From Aggregatibacter actinomycetemcomitans (GTDB lineage Bacteria; Pseudomonadota; Gammaproteobacteria; Enterobacterales; Pasteurellaceae), in the NCBI RefSeq assembly GCF_003130205.1, contig NZ_NRDF01000007.1, positions 1 to 64,000 of the forward strand: a stretch of 64,000 bases of DNA, given 5' to 3'. Numbering within the stretch: the first letter of the stretch is position 1; every line of letters starts with the position of its first letter. A model generated the notes under the pieces. It made no database searches, was not told where the DNA came from, and saw only the letters and a list, made by a program, of their open reading frames with translations. This document shows positions 17,944 to 29,614 of the stretch, piece after piece. Both the position numbers and the translations under genes were made by a program.

Positions 17944-18870
17944 TTACGCGTAAATGTCCTGCAAAATTTTATCCGCCCCCTGCGCCAGCAGCTGTTCGGC
18001 AATTTGCACACCCAAAATGTCGGCATTTTCCACCGCACTTTTGCCTTCCGCGCAAATAATTATTGAACCGTCCACGCTGCCCACTAAGGCGCGTAAATAC
18101 AATTCGCCGTCGCGCAACACCGCATAACCGCCGATAGGCACTTGGCAGCCGCCTTGTAAGCGATTGTTCATGGCGCGTTCCGCCAGCACGCAAGAGGTAG
18201 TTTCCGCATCCGCCAGCGGTGCCAGTAATTGCTGAACCGCAACATCGTCTGTCCGACATTCAATGCCCACCGCGCCTTGTCCGGCTGCAGGCAGAGATTG
18301 TTCCACATTAATAAAAGAAGCGATACGCGATACCAAGCCCAAGCGGATCAAGCCAGCAGAAGCCAAAATAATGGCATCATAGCCGCCGTTATCCAATTTG
18401 CTCAAACGCGTGCCCACGTTGCCCCGCAATGAACGAATATCTAAATCGGGACGTAATGTTTTTAACTGACATTGACGACGCAAACTGGAAGTGCCGACCA
18501 CGGCACCTTGCGGCAATTCCGCTAAAGTGCGGTAAGAATTTGAAACGAATGCATCACGCGGATCTTCCCGTTTGCAAATGACCGCTAACCCAAGCCCCTC
18601 GGGAAATTGCATGGGCACATCTTTCATGGAATGTACGGCAATATCCGCCTCTTTATTCAGCAACGCGTTTTCCAGTTCTTTCACAAATAAACCCTTACCA
18701 CCGATCTTCGCCAAGGGCGAATCCAAAATCACATCGCCTTTCGTAACCATCGGGACAAGTTCCACATTCAGATCAGGATATAACTGCCGTAAGCGGTCTT
18801 TCACATAATTCGCCTGCCATAATGCCAAGGGACTTTGGCGGGTTGCAATTTTTAAGTTTTTTTGCGTCAT
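17944..18870 (-). CDS. hemC: Porphobilinogen deaminase (hydroxymethylbilane synthase)
   Basis: A 308-residue enzyme that joins four porphobilinogen units. The N-terminal [11 protein letters not shown] and central TSSLRRQ motifs are present, as is the cysteine that carries the dipyrromethane cofactor (in [13 protein letters not shown]). The ATG at 18870 is chosen because the family's N-terminus begins there; the frame stays open 40 codons further upstream without conserved sequence. It heads the hemCDXY operon and is divergent from cyaA, as in enterics. Intact hemC and hemD argue against heme dependence. Confidence 0.94.
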   Translation of the reverse strand: MTQKNLKIATRQSPLALWQANYVKDRLRQLYPDLNVELVPMVTKGDVILDSPLAKIGGKGLFVKELENALLNKEADIAVHSMKDVPMQFPEGLGLAVICKREDPRDAFVSNSYRTLAELPQGAVVGTSSLRRQCQLKTLRPDLDIRSLRGNVGTRLSKLDNGGYDAIILASAGLIRLGLVSRIASFINVEQSLPAAGQGAVGIECRTDDVAVQQLLAPLADAETTSCVLAERAMNNRLQGGCQVPIGGYAVLRDGELYLRALVGSVDGSIIICAEGKSAVENADILGVQIAEQLLAQGADKILQDIYA

Positions 18871-18952
18871 GCTAATGAAATATTTCTTAATGATATAATA
18901 AGCACTTATCCTATCATTGTTAGCCAAGAATGTCAGTTTCCATTTAATTTTT

Positions 18953-18981
18953 TTGCTTTCGCGGCATTCCGATGGTAGAGT
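18953..18981 (+). promoter_or_regulatory. Candidate cyaA promoter
   Basis: TTGCTT (18953-18958), a 17-base spacer and TAGAGT (18976-18981) form a plausible sigma-70 promoter 45 bases before the cyaA start. No convincing CRP site was found by eye in this spacer. Confidence 0.45.
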
Positions 18982-19025
18982 AAGCGCCAACTCAGTATTA
19001 CCGTTGTCACAGGTTAGGATATTAC

Positions 19026-21527
19026 TTGAAGCTTGATCTCAATAAAGCCAGAAAACGCGTGGATTATTTAGATAGACTTCGCATCCAGCGCGCCCTATCC
19101 GATACGCCTGAATCCTTTCAACAAGTATTCCGTCTGATTCCGCTGTTGCTCCATTTTAATCACCCCGATTTGCCCGGCTACATTGCCGATGCGCCGTGCG
19201 GTATTGTGCATTTTGTTGCCAATAAATTTCAGCAGAATTATCTCAAACATAATTTTTCCCCTGACAGCATAAAAAACATTTTAAAATCCCACCGCACTTT
19301 TCGCGAACGGGTGATTCTCGGCGTATATGTGATGGGCAGTATCGCCTCCATTGCGCAAACGCCTTTTTCCGATTTGGACATTTGGCTTTGCCATCGGGAG
19401 GATTTGAGCCCGCAAGCGCGCCAATTATTACAACAAAAAATCGAATTGATTCAACAATGGGCAAAACGTTTTCATGTGGAAATCAACTTCTATTTAATGG
19501 ATCAAAAACGCTTCCGCTGCTTCCGCGATACAGAACCCGTCGGCATTGAAAACTGCGGTTCGGCTCAATATATGTTGCTGCTTGATGAATTTTATCGCTC
19601 CGCTATTCGCCTTGCAGGTAAACCCTTGTTATGGCTACATTTAGCCGTTGAAAACGAAGCGGATTACGAGGCGGAAATCGAGCGCCTGGCACAAAATGGC
19701 GAGCTGGATTTAAATGATTGGGTGGATTTCGGCGGGCTGGGCAGCTTATCGGCAAACGAATATTTCGGCGCCAGCCTCTGGCAGCTGTACAAAGGGATCG
19801 ATTATCCGTATAAATCCCTGCTCAAAATTTTATTGTTGGAAGCCTATTCACACGATTATCCGAACACCTTCTTAATTTCCCGCGAATTTAAACAGGCGCT
19901 GCTGAGCAATCAGCGCAAAGTTGAACACAAATTTGACGCTTATCTTGCCATGTTGCAACGGGTAACCACCTATTTAACCCAGCAAAAGGAATTCAAGCGC
20001 TTGGATTTCGTGCGTTGTTGTTTTTACATTAAAGTCCACGAAAATGAAGTGGAACCGGAACAAAGCAACTGGCGTCTGGATAAATTACTCAAGCTCACCC
20101 AGCAGTGGGGTTGGAAGTGCGGTCAGCTGGAACACTTAAATCACCGTGCCCAATGGAAAATCAAACAAACCACCAAAGTACATAACGATTTGATTAAATT
20201 CCTGATGTTAAGTTATCGTAATTTGGTGAATTTTGCCCGCAAACATCAGGTCAATGCCAGCATTATGCCGCAGGATATGAGCATCTTAACCCGCAAGCTT
20301 TATACCGCGTTTGAAGAGCTGCCGGGCAAAGTGACCTTGCTCAACCCGCAACTGGCGGTGGATTTGTCGGAAAAATACCTGACCTTCATTGAAGTAAAAA
20401 ATAACCGCCGCTTTAAAGACGGCTGGTATCTCGTCAATCAAACGCCGACGGTGCAAGGTTTTAGCCGACCGCGTTACACGGAATATAATGAAAGCCTGAA
20501 TAAATTGGTGGCATGGGCGTACTTCAATCGTTTGCTGACCGCCAACACCGAATTGTTCATTGCCAGTGAAAACGTGGATTTGAAAACCTTACGCCAATAC
20601 GTCACCGATTTACGTTTAGCCTTCTCGCTGGAAAGTCAATTCGCCAATAATTCCGAGTTGAGCCATCCTTGTGAAATTCGTAATCTGGCAGTCATCGTCA
20701 ATTTAACGCAGGATCCGACTCGCCATTTAACGGAAGTCAAATCCAGCATTCAATCCAGTGATTTATTCAGTTTCGGACCGAATGAAGAAAGTTTGGTGGG
20801 CAGCATTGATCTCACTTATCGCAATGTGTGGAATGAAATCCGCACGTTACACTTTGAAGGGGCAAATGCGATTTTGCTGGCGTTGAAAGTGCTTTCCAAC
20901 AAAATCTATCGTGGCGCGCCGTTGCCGCAACAGGTTCAAGTCTTCTGTTACAGCCGTTATTACCGCCACGCCTTGCGTCGCATCGTGACCACCCTGATTA
21001 ATAAATGTATCAGCATTCAAGTGGGAACCGCCGAACCGCCGAAAAATAATCTGTTACGCGTTGCCGGCAAAAACTGGCAATTCTTCTTTGAAGAACGCGG
21101 TATCAGCTTGCAGGAAATTCATAATGCGGACATCGGCAAAACGCACCAATTAGACGCCGCACTTAATGCCAAAGTCAAAGCGACGGAGCCGAAAATCGCC
21201 AAACCGCACAAATACCCGCACGAAATCGATATGTTCGCCAGCGAAGGCTTCCTGCAATTTTTCTTTGAAGATAATGCGAACGGCAGCTTTAACGTGTACA
21301 TTCTCGACGAACTGAATCGAATTGAAATTTATCGCAACTGCGACGGCACGAAAGAGAAAAAAATTCATGAGATAAACCGAATTTATCAGTTATCCGGCTT
21401 GGATGAAAATGAGAATCCGTATAAAATCGTGCAACGTGATTTTAACTATCCGCAATTTTATCAACTCGTCACGACCAAAGAAGGCGCGACCATCGTTCCA
21501 TTCCATAGTCGCTTGGCTTTATCCTAA
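19026..21527 (+). CDS. cyaA: Class I adenylate cyclase
   Basis: An 833-residue enzyme that makes cAMP from ATP. The N-terminal half is the catalytic nucleotidyltransferase domain with [20 protein letters not shown] (about residues 106-125), where the Gly-Ser and the two Asp residues of the DxD form the active site. The C-terminal half is the regulatory region that responds to the glucose PTS in enterics. The gene starts with TTG, as E. coli cyaA does, preceded by TAGGA; this rare start limits translation in E. coli. It is divergent from hemC. Confidence 0.95.
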   Translation: MKLDLNKARKRVDYLDRLRIQRALSDTPESFQQVFRLIPLLLHFNHPDLPGYIADAPCGIVHFVANKFQQNYLKHNFSPDSIKNILKSHRTFRERVILGVYVMGSIASIAQTPFSDLDIWLCHREDLSPQARQLLQQKIELIQQWAKRFHVEINFYLMDQKRFRCFRDTEPVGIENCGSAQYMLLLDEFYRSAIRLAGKPLLWLHLAVENEADYEAEIERLAQNGELDLNDWVDFGGLGSLSANEYFGASLWQLYKGIDYPYKSLLKILLLEAYSHDYPNTFLISREFKQALLSNQRKVEHKFDAYLAMLQRVTTYLTQQKEFKRLDFVRCCFYIKVHENEVEPEQSNWRLDKLLKLTQQWGWKCGQLEHLNHRAQWKIKQTTKVHNDLIKFLMLSYRNLVNFARKHQVNASIMPQDMSILTRKLYTAFEELPGKVTLLNPQLAVDLSEKYLTFIEVKNNRRFKDGWYLVNQTPTVQGFSRPRYTEYNESLNKLVAWAYFNRLLTANTELFIASENVDLKTLRQYVTDLRLAFSLESQFANNSELSHPCEIRNLAVIVNLTQDPTRHLTEVKSSIQSSDLFSFGPNEESLVGSIDLTYRNVWNEIRTLHFEGANAILLALKVLSNKIYRGAPLPQQVQVFCYSRYYRHALRRIVTTLINKCISIQVGTAEPPKNNLLRVAGKNWQFFFEERGISLQEIHNADIGKTHQLDAALNAKVKATEPKIAKPHKYPHEIDMFASEGFLQFFFEDNANGSFNVYILDELNRIEIYRNCDGTKEKKIHEINRIYQLSGLDENENPYKIVQRDFNYPQFYQLVTTKEGATIVPFHSRLALS

Positions 21528-21536
21528 AGGTTTTAT

Positions 21537-22166
21537 ATGACTGATAAATTAAAAGTATTAATTATTGATGACCATCCGTTAATGCGTCGTGGAATCAAAC
21601 AACTCGTTGAATTGGAAGAGGGTTTTGAAGTTGTCGGCGGCGCAGGGAACGGCACCGAAGGCATTAATCTAGCATTACAAACCTCACCCGATTTGATTAT
21701 TTTAGATCTGAACATGAAGGGGCTTTCAGGGTTGGATACGCTCAAAGCATTAAGAGCGGAGGGTGTGGATGCGCGAATCGTAATTCTCACGGTGTCCGAC
21801 GCGAAAAATGATATTTTCACGTTAATTGACGCCGGCGCAGACGGTTATTTATTGAAAGACACCGAACCCGATACTTTGCTTTCTCAGCTGAAACAAATCG
21901 CCCAAGGGGAAGTGATTTTAAGCGATTCCATCAAAAATTTACTGCTGGAACGTCAATCTTCTCAAGAACCCATTTATTCCCTCACTGATCGCGAAATGGA
22001 CGTGCTGCGTTTAATCGCCACCGGGCTTTCCAACAAGCAAATTGCAGGGCAATTATTCATTTCGGAAGAAACCGTCAAAGTGCATATTCGTAATTTATTA
22101 CGCAAGCTCAATGTACATTCCCGAGTTGCCGCAACCGTATTGTATTTTGAACATAAAAATGGTTAA
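21537..22166 (+). CDS. narP: NarL/NarP-family response regulator, probably NarP
   Basis: A 209-residue response regulator with a receiver domain (phospho-acceptor Asp57 in DLIILDLNM) and a C-terminal LuxR-type helix-turn-helix (LTDREMDVLRLIATGLSNKQ, about residues 143-162). It resembles NarP, which controls anaerobic nitrate and nitrite respiration. No sensor kinase is adjacent, so it is an orphan whose partner (NarQ type) must be elsewhere. It begins nine bases after cyaA and has its own terminator. Confidence 0.87.
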   Translation: MTDKLKVLIIDDHPLMRRGIKQLVELEEGFEVVGGAGNGTEGINLALQTSPDLIILDLNMKGLSGLDTLKALRAEGVDARIVILTVSDAKNDIFTLIDAGADGYLLKDTEPDTLLSQLKQIAQGEVILSDSIKNLLLERQSSQEPIYSLTDREMDVLRLIATGLSNKQIAGQLFISEETVKVHIRNLLRKLNVHSRVAATVLYFEHKNG

Positions 22167-22191
22167 GTCCGTTTATTGAATCCCCCCTTCC

Positions 22192-22221
22192 AAATAGCCG
22201 GCGTGATTGTCGGCTATTTTT
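22192..22221 (+). terminator. Terminator of narP
   Basis: AAATAGCCG (22192-22200) pairs with CGGCTATTT (22211-22219) across a 10-base loop and ends in a T run. It lies inside the upstream open extension of the tamA frame, which supports the downstream tamA start. Confidence 0.85.
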
Positions 22222-22331
22222 ATGGAAAGCCCTTGACCGACCTCAGGAAATATTTTGAAAATCCACCGCACTTTGCATTGCAGGGCTTTAGCCTAACGGG
22301 TACACTACTGACGTTTGATTTTGAGGTAAAT

Positions 22332-24092
22332 ATGAAGCAATCGGACAATCGGATAACACATTGGACAGCCAAAACAATTTTCGTTTTTTGTTTTTTTTGG
22401 CATCCGTCGGTATGGGCGGAGCATCTTGTTGACTTGCAAATCACCGGCATCAAAAATGAAAAGTTAAATGAAAACGTACGAATTTACACCAATGCCATAG
22501 AAAAAGACGACATGGACGGTTCCGATCGTTATCAGGAATCCGTTCGTCAGGCGGTGGATAAAGGCTTGCGCGCTTTCGGTTATTATGAAAGTGCGATCAG
22601 TTTTGAACTCAAAAATCGCGCTAAATCCAATAAACCCTTATTAATCGCTCATGTCACCGTCGGCAATCCGGTGAAAATCACCGCCACCGACGTGGTTATC
22701 AGCGGACAGGCGGAAGAAGATCCTGAATTTGCCAAGCTGGAAAGAAAAGTGCCGAAACCGGGCACGGTGCTGAATCATGAAACCTACGACGATTACAAAA
22801 GTTCGTTGCAACAACTCGCCTTAACCCGTGGCTATTTCGACGCGGGGTTTGAAACCTCACGCTTAGAAGTGATGCCTTCCACTTATCAAGCGTGGTGGAA
22901 ACTTCACTTTAATTCAAAAGCCCGTTATCACTACGGCAAAATCAATTTCCAACACGCGCAAGTTCGCGAAGATTATTTGCGTAATATGCTGAATATTCAG
23001 CCCGGTGAAGACTATTTACTCAGCGATCTTTCCACCCTGACCAACCATTATTCTTCCACCAACTGGTTTAGCTCGGTGCTGTTACAACCACATTTGGATG
23101 ATGAACATAAATTGGTCGATCTGGACGTGTTGCTTTATCCGCGCAAGAAAAACATCATGAGCGTGGGTATCGGTTATTCCACCGATGTGGGCCCTCGCCT
23201 GCAATGGAGCTGGACCAAGCCTTGGATTAACGATCGCGGACATAGCGTAAGAAGCAATATGTATATTTCTTCACCGAAACAGACGTTGGAACTCACGTAC
23301 AAACACCCTTTATTGAAAAATCCGCTGAATTATTACTACGAATATTCCGCCGGTTTCGAAAATGAAAATACAAACGACACCAAAACCACCGCCTCTACCC
23401 TTGCCGCCTTGCGTTACTGGAATCATCCGACGGGCTGGCAATATTCACTGGGGTTACGGGTGCGTCATGATTCCTTTACCCAAGCGGAAATCAGCGATAA
23501 AACCTTGCTCATCTACCCAACGACCTCCCTCACCCGCACCCGTTTACGCGGCGGCGCGTTTCCCGACTGGGGTGATTCGCAACGTATCACTTTTGATTTC
23601 GGGCGTAAGTTTTGGCTATCCGACGTGGATTTTTGGAAAATTCAGGCATCCACCGCATGGATTCGAACCTACGCACAAAATCACCGTTTTCTTACGCGCT
23701 TAGAAGCCGGCGTGTTAAATACTGCCAGCATTCACCGCATTCCGCCTTCTTTACGTTTCTTCGCCGGTGGCGATCGTAGCGTACGCGGTTACGGCTATAA
23801 AAAAATCTCACCGAAAGATCGCAATGGCAAACTCATCGGCGGTTCGCGCTTACTTACCGGTTCCATCGAATATCAATATCAGGTTTATCCGGATTGGTGG
23901 CTCGCCACCTTCGTGGACAGCGGGTTCGCGGCAAATTCGTTTGATATGAACGAATTGCGTTACGGCACGGGCGTTGGTGTGCGTTGGGCATCGCCGGTGG
24001 GCGCGATTAAATTTGATATTGCCACGCCGGTGCGCGATAAAGACAACAGTAAAAATATTCAATTTTATATCGGGTTGGGTTCCGAGCTATAA
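22332..24092 (+). CDS. tamA: TamA, outer-membrane assembly factor (Omp85 family)
   Basis: A 586-residue protein with an N-terminal signal sequence (about residues 1-28), POTRA domains (about 30-260) and a C-terminal 16-strand beta-barrel. The barrel includes the conserved [18 protein letters not shown] segment (the xRGY/F lid-lock motif) and ends in YIGLGSEL, close to other TamA C-termini. With TamB it forms the TAM complex that helps insert some outer-membrane proteins and carries lipids. The start at 22332 has TGAGG upstream and begins the signal peptide. A longer frame would cross the narP terminator. Confidence 0.93.
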   Translation: MKQSDNRITHWTAKTIFVFCFFWHPSVWAEHLVDLQITGIKNEKLNENVRIYTNAIEKDDMDGSDRYQESVRQAVDKGLRAFGYYESAISFELKNRAKSNKPLLIAHVTVGNPVKITATDVVISGQAEEDPEFAKLERKVPKPGTVLNHETYDDYKSSLQQLALTRGYFDAGFETSRLEVMPSTYQAWWKLHFNSKARYHYGKINFQHAQVREDYLRNMLNIQPGEDYLLSDLSTLTNHYSSTNWFSSVLLQPHLDDEHKLVDLDVLLYPRKKNIMSVGIGYSTDVGPRLQWSWTKPWINDRGHSVRSNMYISSPKQTLELTYKHPLLKNPLNYYYEYSAGFENENTNDTKTTASTLAALRYWNHPTGWQYSLGLRVRHDSFTQAEISDKTLLIYPTTSLTRTRLRGGAFPDWGDSQRITFDFGRKFWLSDVDFWKIQASTAWIRTYAQNHRFLTRLEAGVLNTASIHRIPPSLRFFAGGDRSVRGYGYKKISPKDRNGKLIGGSRLLTGSIEYQYQVYPDWWLATFVDSGFAANSFDMNELRYGTGVGVRWASPVGAIKFDIATPVRDKDNSKNIQFYIGLGSEL

Positions 24093-24119
24093 CCCCCATC
24101 AACAAGAACGGATAATAAA

Positions 24120-27100
24120 ATGACAGAACACACGGAACAAGCACCGCAAACGCCTGCACCGAAAAAGAAAAAAAACAAATGGCGCCGCCTTCTCTGCGCC
24201 ATAAGTGCGGTCGTTTTTTTTCCTGTTTTTGCCCTGTTGGGTATGCTTGCCACAGAAAGCGGGCAGCATAAACTGATTCAATGGGCGGATGATTTCACAA
24301 ATGCCCTTTCCATTGAACGGATAGAAGGCAATTTAAGTGAAGGTTTGGTGCTAACCGATGTGCGTTTCCAAACGCAAGGCATCGGCGTCCGGGTAAACCA
24401 AGCCCGCCTGCAAATACAATTAAGCTGTTTGTGGCAATTGAAGGTTTGCGTTGATGACATCAGCCTGCAACAACCCGGCATTCAAATTGATACCGCCCTC
24501 TTGCCGCCGTCGGAACAAAAGCCCAAAAAAAGCGCGCCGATGAAGCGCATTTCCCTCCCTGTTTCCGTACAGGTTAGTCAGCTTGCCGTGAAAGAATTGA
24601 GCCTGCTGATTGACAAAAACCAAATGCACTTGGCGACATTTCACACCGCCGCCGGCTTAAATAATGAAACGGGGCTCACCCTCTCCCCAACCCAAATCGA
24701 CGATTTTCGTTTTGTTCAACAGCTCACTGAAAACACGTCACAGAAAGCCGAGGTTAAACCGGCAAAGACCACACCAGGCACGCCGATTAACTGGGAAAAA
24801 CTGGAACAGGATCTTAGCCGTCCGTTACTTGCCGATTTACCAAAAATCGACTTGCCTTTTGATATGCACGTTCAAGGCATTAGCGGGAAAAATTGGCAAT
24901 ATCAACTCATTAACGATAAACAGGAAACTCTACAGGACATTTTGGTTTCTTCCGTCGAACTGCAAGCCGACGCGACGGATTATGCGGTGCAGTTACAAAA
25001 ATTTAACGTGAAAAGCACCCTCGGTGACTTAACGACAAACGGGCAAATGCAATTGAACGACGATTTTCCGCTGCAATTGGCATTACGGGGGGATTTCAAC
25101 ACCTTCAAACACAATAATGACATGTTGTTCCCTGCAAGCAAAATCGATCTAACGCTTTCAGGATCGCTGAAAAAACAGACCGCACTTTCCCTGCAAACCC
25201 AAGGTGCGTTAGAAGCGACACTGGAAGCGCAGGCACAATTGAATGCGCCGAAACTGCCGTTAACGCTGCACTTTACTGCCGACAAAGCACAATACCCGTT
25301 TAACGATAAAGATCCGTTGAAAATTAACGATCTGGTGTTGGATGTTGAAGGAGATTTACTGGCGGCACAAGTGAACTTAAAAAGTGCGGTCAGCGGTATG
25401 GGTATTCCCGCCAGCACCTTTGAATTACAGGCGGTTGGTCATTTATCCAATGTAGAAATCAACCGTCTGCTGCTGAAAGCTTTAAACGGTTCGGCGGAAC
25501 TGCAAGGCAATTTGAACTGGCGTGACGGCATCGCCTGGGACAGCCATTTGCAACTGGCGAAAATCAACGTAGGCAAATACTTATCCGTCTTCCCCGCCCG
25601 GTTATCGGGCAAATTAAGCTCGCAGGGCAAAGCCAATCAAAGCGGTTGGCAGGTTGCCGTGCCGGAATTGGACATTCAAGGAACGCTGTCCCAACGCCCG
25701 CTGAACCTGAAAGGCAATTTCACCGCCGGCGATCAGCAGCTGCTCAATATCCCGCAGTTATTGCTCACTTATGGCGACAATAAAATTGAGGCGCAAGGCT
25801 ATCTCGGCGACACATCGGATTTTAACCTGAATATTAACGCACCGAATTTACAAGGCTTGTGGGCGGATTTATCGGCGGGTTTAAAAGGCAACGTAAAATT
25901 AAACGGCAGCCTCACCCGACCGAGTATTCATGCGGATTTAACCGCAAGCCGCTTTGCGTTCCAACAAATGCACCTGAACCAAGCTCTGATTAAAGGTGAA
26001 ATCAACAGCGCGGAACAAATTAGCGGTCAGCTGGAGGTGAATTTAAACGGCTTTAATTACAACGACATCAAAGTAAATCAGCTCAAATTAACAGCAAACG
26101 GCGACGAACAGAAACACAGTGTGCAGCTACAATCGGACAGCAATCCGGTGGCGGCTAACGTAAATTTCACCGGAAATTTCGACCGCACTTTACAGCAATG
26201 GAAAGGCACGTTAAGCCAAATGATGATTAAATCGGACTTTGGCAACCTACAAACCAACCAAAATGTTGCCGTCACTTACGACAATAAAAACACCGAAGCC
26301 ACTATTTCCGCGCACTGCTGGATACACAGCCACGCGGATTTATGTTTCCCGCAAAACTTTAAAGTCGGTGTAAACGGTGAAGTACCGTTTGACATTAAGC
26401 GCTTTGACCTGGCTTTCATCAATAAACTGCTTGAACAGGAACTGCTCAGCGGTCAGCTAAACAGTCAGGGCAAAGTGGCTTGGTTTACCGATAAGCCGTT
26501 ACAGGCGGAGTTACAACTTAACGGCAATCATGTGTCGCTGACGCAAAAAGTGGATCGTAAAACCTTCCGCCTGACAATGCCGCAAATCGGTTTAAACGCC
26601 AATTTAGCCAACAATAACCTGGCGCTGAAATCCGAGATTCATCTTCAGGATCAAGGGCGAATCGGCGCCGATCTGAAACTCTCGGATATTGCCAATGCCC
26701 GTAACCTGGGCGGCACATTCAGCATTCAAAACCTGAATCTGAATTTGGCGAACCAACTGCTTAACCGTGATGATCAGGTTAATGGCGCACTGAGAACCAA
26801 TCTCACCCTTGGCGGCAGTTTAACCGCGCCGACCCTCAACGGCGATGTTAATCTAAACAAACTCACCGCCAAAATACGCTCATTGCCTTTTGACATTACC
26901 GAAAGCGAGCTGACGTTGCGTTTTGCCGGCACCGGTTCCACCCTGCAAGGGTATGTACAAACCGCCGATAGCCGTTTAAACCTGAGCGGTGAGGCAAATT
27001 GGAAAAATGTGAATGACTGGCGCACCCATTTACACGCTGAGGCGGATAAATTTAAAGTGGATATTCCGTCTATAGCAAGACTGAGAATCAGCCCGAATAT

Positions 27101-28001
27101 CGACATCAGTGCAACACCAAAGCTGTTGGAACTTTCCGGCAATATTGATATTCCCTGGGCGCGCATTGCCATTGAAAACCTGCCGGACAGTGCGGTGGCG
27201 GTCAGCTCTGATGAAGTGATTTTAAATGGCAATAAGAAGAGTACTCTGCCGAAAGCCTTGCCGAGCGAAACCCAAAGCGGCATGGCAATTCGTTCTGATT
27301 TAAGAATCAATATCGGCGACGATGTCAGTTTAAATGCCTACGGTTTGAAAACCCATCTCCATGGGTTGCTCTCGGTGAAACAGGAAAAAGGTAATTTGGG
27401 GCTTTACGGCGAGGTCAATCTGAAAAACGGTCGCTACGCTTCTTTCGGACAGGATTTGATTATCCGTAAGGGACTCATCAGTTTTGTCGGTCAACCGTCG
27501 CAACCGATGCTGAATATTGAAGCGATTCGCAATCCGGAAGCCATGGAAGATGCAAGCGTTACTGCCGGTGTGAAAGTGAACGGTATAGCGACCGCACCCA
27601 GTGTAACCATTTTCTCCGAACCGGGAATGCCGCAGGATCAAGCGCTATCTTACATTTTAACCGGTCGTTCCTTAGAAAACAGCGGCGATACTGCTTCCAG
27701 CGGTTCTGTAGGCGCCGCTTTGCTCGGCATGGGGCTCGCCAAAAGTGGTAATGTGGTCGGAGGAATCGGCAAAGCCTTTGGTATCAAAGATCTGAACCTG
27801 AGTACCGCCGGGGTGGGAGACAGATCTAAAGTAGTGGTCAGCGGTACCATTACACCACGCTTACAGGTAAAATACGGCGTTGGGTTATTTGACGGTTTAG
27901 CCGAAGTAACTCTGCGTTATCGGCTATTGCCGCAACTTTATGTTCAATCCGTCTCGGGTGTTAATCAAGCCTTTGATTTACTCTATCAATTTGAATTTTA
28001 A
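24120..28001 (+). CDS. tamB: TamB, translocation and assembly module inner-membrane subunit
   Basis: A 1293-residue protein with a lysine-rich cytoplasmic start, one membrane anchor (about residues 25-48), a very long beta-rich region of AsmA/VPS13-like repeats spanning the periplasm, and the conserved C-terminal TamB (DUF490) domain from about residue 950 to the terminal QFEF. It partners TamA, encoded 27 bases upstream, in the TAM complex, and is thought to form a lipid-conducting groove. Several uptake signals lie within the gene. Confidence 0.93.
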   Translation: MTEHTEQAPQTPAPKKKKNKWRRLLCAISAVVFFPVFALLGMLATESGQHKLIQWADDFTNALSIERIEGNLSEGLVLTDVRFQTQGIGVRVNQARLQIQLSCLWQLKVCVDDISLQQPGIQIDTALLPPSEQKPKKSAPMKRISLPVSVQVSQLAVKELSLLIDKNQMHLATFHTAAGLNNETGLTLSPTQIDDFRFVQQLTENTSQKAEVKPAKTTPGTPINWEKLEQDLSRPLLADLPKIDLPFDMHVQGISGKNWQYQLINDKQETLQDILVSSVELQADATDYAVQLQKFNVKSTLGDLTTNGQMQLNDDFPLQLALRGDFNTFKHNNDMLFPASKIDLTLSGSLKKQTALSLQTQGALEATLEAQAQLNAPKLPLTLHFTADKAQYPFNDKDPLKINDLVLDVEGDLLAAQVNLKSAVSGMGIPASTFELQAVGHLSNVEINRLLLKALNGSAELQGNLNWRDGIAWDSHLQLAKINVGKYLSVFPARLSGKLSSQGKANQSGWQVAVPELDIQGTLSQRPLNLKGNFTAGDQQLLNIPQLLLTYGDNKIEAQGYLGDTSDFNLNINAPNLQGLWADLSAGLKGNVKLNGSLTRPSIHADLTASRFAFQQMHLNQALIKGEINSAEQISGQLEVNLNGFNYNDIKVNQLKLTANGDEQKHSVQLQSDSNPVAANVNFTGNFDRTLQQWKGTLSQMMIKSDFGNLQTNQNVAVTYDNKNTEATISAHCWIHSHADLCFPQNFKVGVNGEVPFDIKRFDLAFINKLLEQELLSGQLNSQGKVAWFTDKPLQAELQLNGNHVSLTQKVDRKTFRLTMPQIGLNANLANNNLALKSEIHLQDQGRIGADLKLSDIANARNLGGTFSIQNLNLNLANQLLNRDDQVNGALRTNLTLGGSLTAPTLNGDVNLNKLTAKIRSLPFDITESELTLRFAGTGSTLQGYVQTADSRLNLSGEANWKNVNDWRTHLHAEADKFKVDIPSIARLRISPNIDISATPKLLELSGNIDIPWARIAIENLPDSAVAVSSDEVILNGNKKSTLPKALPSETQSGMAIRSDLRINIGDDVSLNAYGLKTHLHGLLSVKQEKGNLGLYGEVNLKNGRYASFGQDLIIRKGLISFVGQPSQPMLNIEAIRNPEAMEDASVTAGVKVNGIATAPSVTIFSEPGMPQDQALSYILTGRSLENSGDTASSGSVGAALLGMGLAKSGNVVGGIGKAFGIKDLNLSTAGVGDRSKVVVSGTITPRLQVKYGVGLFDGLAEVTLRYRLLPQLYVQSVSGVNQAFDLLYQFEF

Positions 28002-28003
28002 TT

Positions 28004-29551
28004 ATGAATAACGAAAATTTACTCAAGAAAGCGAACGAACTCTACGCCCGACGTGGCGAAGTGCGTGAAATCGCCGCGATCGACTTGGGTTCCAACAGCT
28101 TTCACATGATCATCGCCCGTATCGTCAACGGCACGTTACAGGTGCTATCCCGCCTGAAACAAAAAGTCCAGCTTGCGGAAGGTTTGGATGAAAACCAAGT
28201 GTTAAGCCGGGCGGCAATTGAACGTGGGGTAAATTGTCTGGCGTTATTTGCCGAACGCTTGCAGGGGTTTTCTACCGAAAACGTGAGCGTTGTCGGCACT
28301 TACACTCTACGACGCGCATTGAATAACGACGTGTTTTTACGTCAAGCTGCCAACGTGTTTCCTTATCAAATTAATATTATCAGCGGCAAAACCGAAGCCA
28401 AAACCATCTACGCCGGCGTTTGCCACACCCAACCGGAAACCGGACGTAAATTCGTTATTGATATTGGCGGTGGCTCAACAGAGATGATTATCGGCGATAA
28501 CTTCACGCCGTTAATTTACGAAAGCCGTCACGTAGGCTGCGTCAGTTTTGCGAAAAAATTCTTTCCGAACGGCGAAATCAGCGCAGAAAATTTTCGGCAG
28601 GCAAAACAAAGCGCATTGAATAAAATTGAAGATCTCGCCTGGGAATATCGTAACCTGGGCTGGCAATCGGTGCTGGGTTCATCGGGGACGATCAAAACCG
28701 TGCATCAAGTAATTTGCGAAAATATCGATCCCAACGGTACCATCACGGCACCCCGCTTAGACCAATTGATTGAACAAACCTTACAATATTCCCATTTTAA
28801 TCAGCTGAAATTTAATGGTTTAAATCCTGATCGCGCCGATGTGTTTGTGCCGGGATTAGCGATTTTAAGTGCGGTTTTTGAAAATTTTCACATTGAAAAA
28901 ATGCGATATTCCGACGGTGCATTGCGCGAAGGCGTGATGTATAGCCTGGAGCAAAATTTTCAGGTCAACAATATTCGGGAGCGCACCGCACTGGGTCTGG
29001 CGGAACAATTTAATATCGATCAGGCACAGGCGGAGCGGGTGTATCAAAGCGCGGCTTTATTATTTAACCAATATAATGCCTGGCAAAATGCCGAACTGAT
29101 TCCGGAAATGCAGGATGTGCTTTTTTGGGCGGCGCGTTTGCATGAAGTGGGCATTGTGATTAACCATAAAGCCATGCAGAAACATTCCGCGTATATTTTA
29201 TACAACACGGAACTGCCCGGTTTTGACAACGAGCAGCATCGTCTGCTTTCCACCTTGGTACGCTATCATATCGGTAACTTTAAACTGCCGGATATGTTCA
29301 AGTTTTCCCGCTATAACGAAAAAGACGTTTTAGCCCTCATCCGTATTTTACGTTTGGCGGCGATTATTAATCGCTCTCGTCAAGCCACCGAGAAGACCGA
29401 AAAAATCATCTTGAAAAACGACCGCACTTTTAGCAATTGGCAGTTGGAATTTGAGGCAGATTATTTAACCCATAACCCGTTACTGAAAAATGATTTGGCG
29501 CTGGAAAATCGTTTTTTACAAACCCTGGAATTAAGCCTGTCGGCACGTTGA
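28004..29551 (+). CDS. ppx: Exopolyphosphatase / pppGpp phosphohydrolase family protein
   Basis: A 515-residue Ppx/GppA protein. The N-terminal actin-like fold shows AIDLGSNSFHMIIARI (about residues 24-39) and VIDIGGGSTEMIIGD (about 146-160); the C-terminal part is the HD-like helical domain (HEVGIVINHKAMQKHSAYIL). It degrades polyphosphate or the alarmone pppGpp; sequence alone does not decide which. The start is two bases after the tamB stop with no good ribosome-binding site, so translation may depend on read-on from tamB. Confidence 0.87.
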   Translation: MNNENLLKKANELYARRGEVREIAAIDLGSNSFHMIIARIVNGTLQVLSRLKQKVQLAEGLDENQVLSRAAIERGVNCLALFAERLQGFSTENVSVVGTYTLRRALNNDVFLRQAANVFPYQINIISGKTEAKTIYAGVCHTQPETGRKFVIDIGGGSTEMIIGDNFTPLIYESRHVGCVSFAKKFFPNGEISAENFRQAKQSALNKIEDLAWEYRNLGWQSVLGSSGTIKTVHQVICENIDPNGTITAPRLDQLIEQTLQYSHFNQLKFNGLNPDRADVFVPGLAILSAVFENFHIEKMRYSDGALREGVMYSLEQNFQVNNIRERTALGLAEQFNIDQAQAERVYQSAALLFNQYNAWQNAELIPEMQDVLFWAARLHEVGIVINHKAMQKHSAYILYNTELPGFDNEQHRLLSTLVRYHIGNFKLPDMFKFSRYNEKDVLALIRILRLAAIINRSRQATEKTEKIILKNDRTFSNWQLEFEADYLTHNPLLKNDLALENRFLQTLELSLSAR

Positions 29552-29565
29552 TTTCGTGATAAATA

Positions 29566-29600
29566 AAAAATCCCCGTTACATCATATAACGGGGATTTTT
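29566..29600. terminator. Bidirectional terminator between ppx and pckA
   Basis: A perfect 14-base stem, AAAAATCCCCGTTA (29566-29579) with TAACGGGGATTTTT (29587-29600), and a 7-base loop lie between two converging genes. A and T tracts on both sides allow termination in both directions. Confidence 0.93.
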
Positions 29601-29614
29601 GTTATATAAGCCGA

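Noticed and set aside
22176-22331. Longer N-terminus for tamA
   Set aside because: The extension crosses the narP terminator hairpin and has no signal peptide; the start at 22332 has both a ribosome-binding site and a signal sequence.
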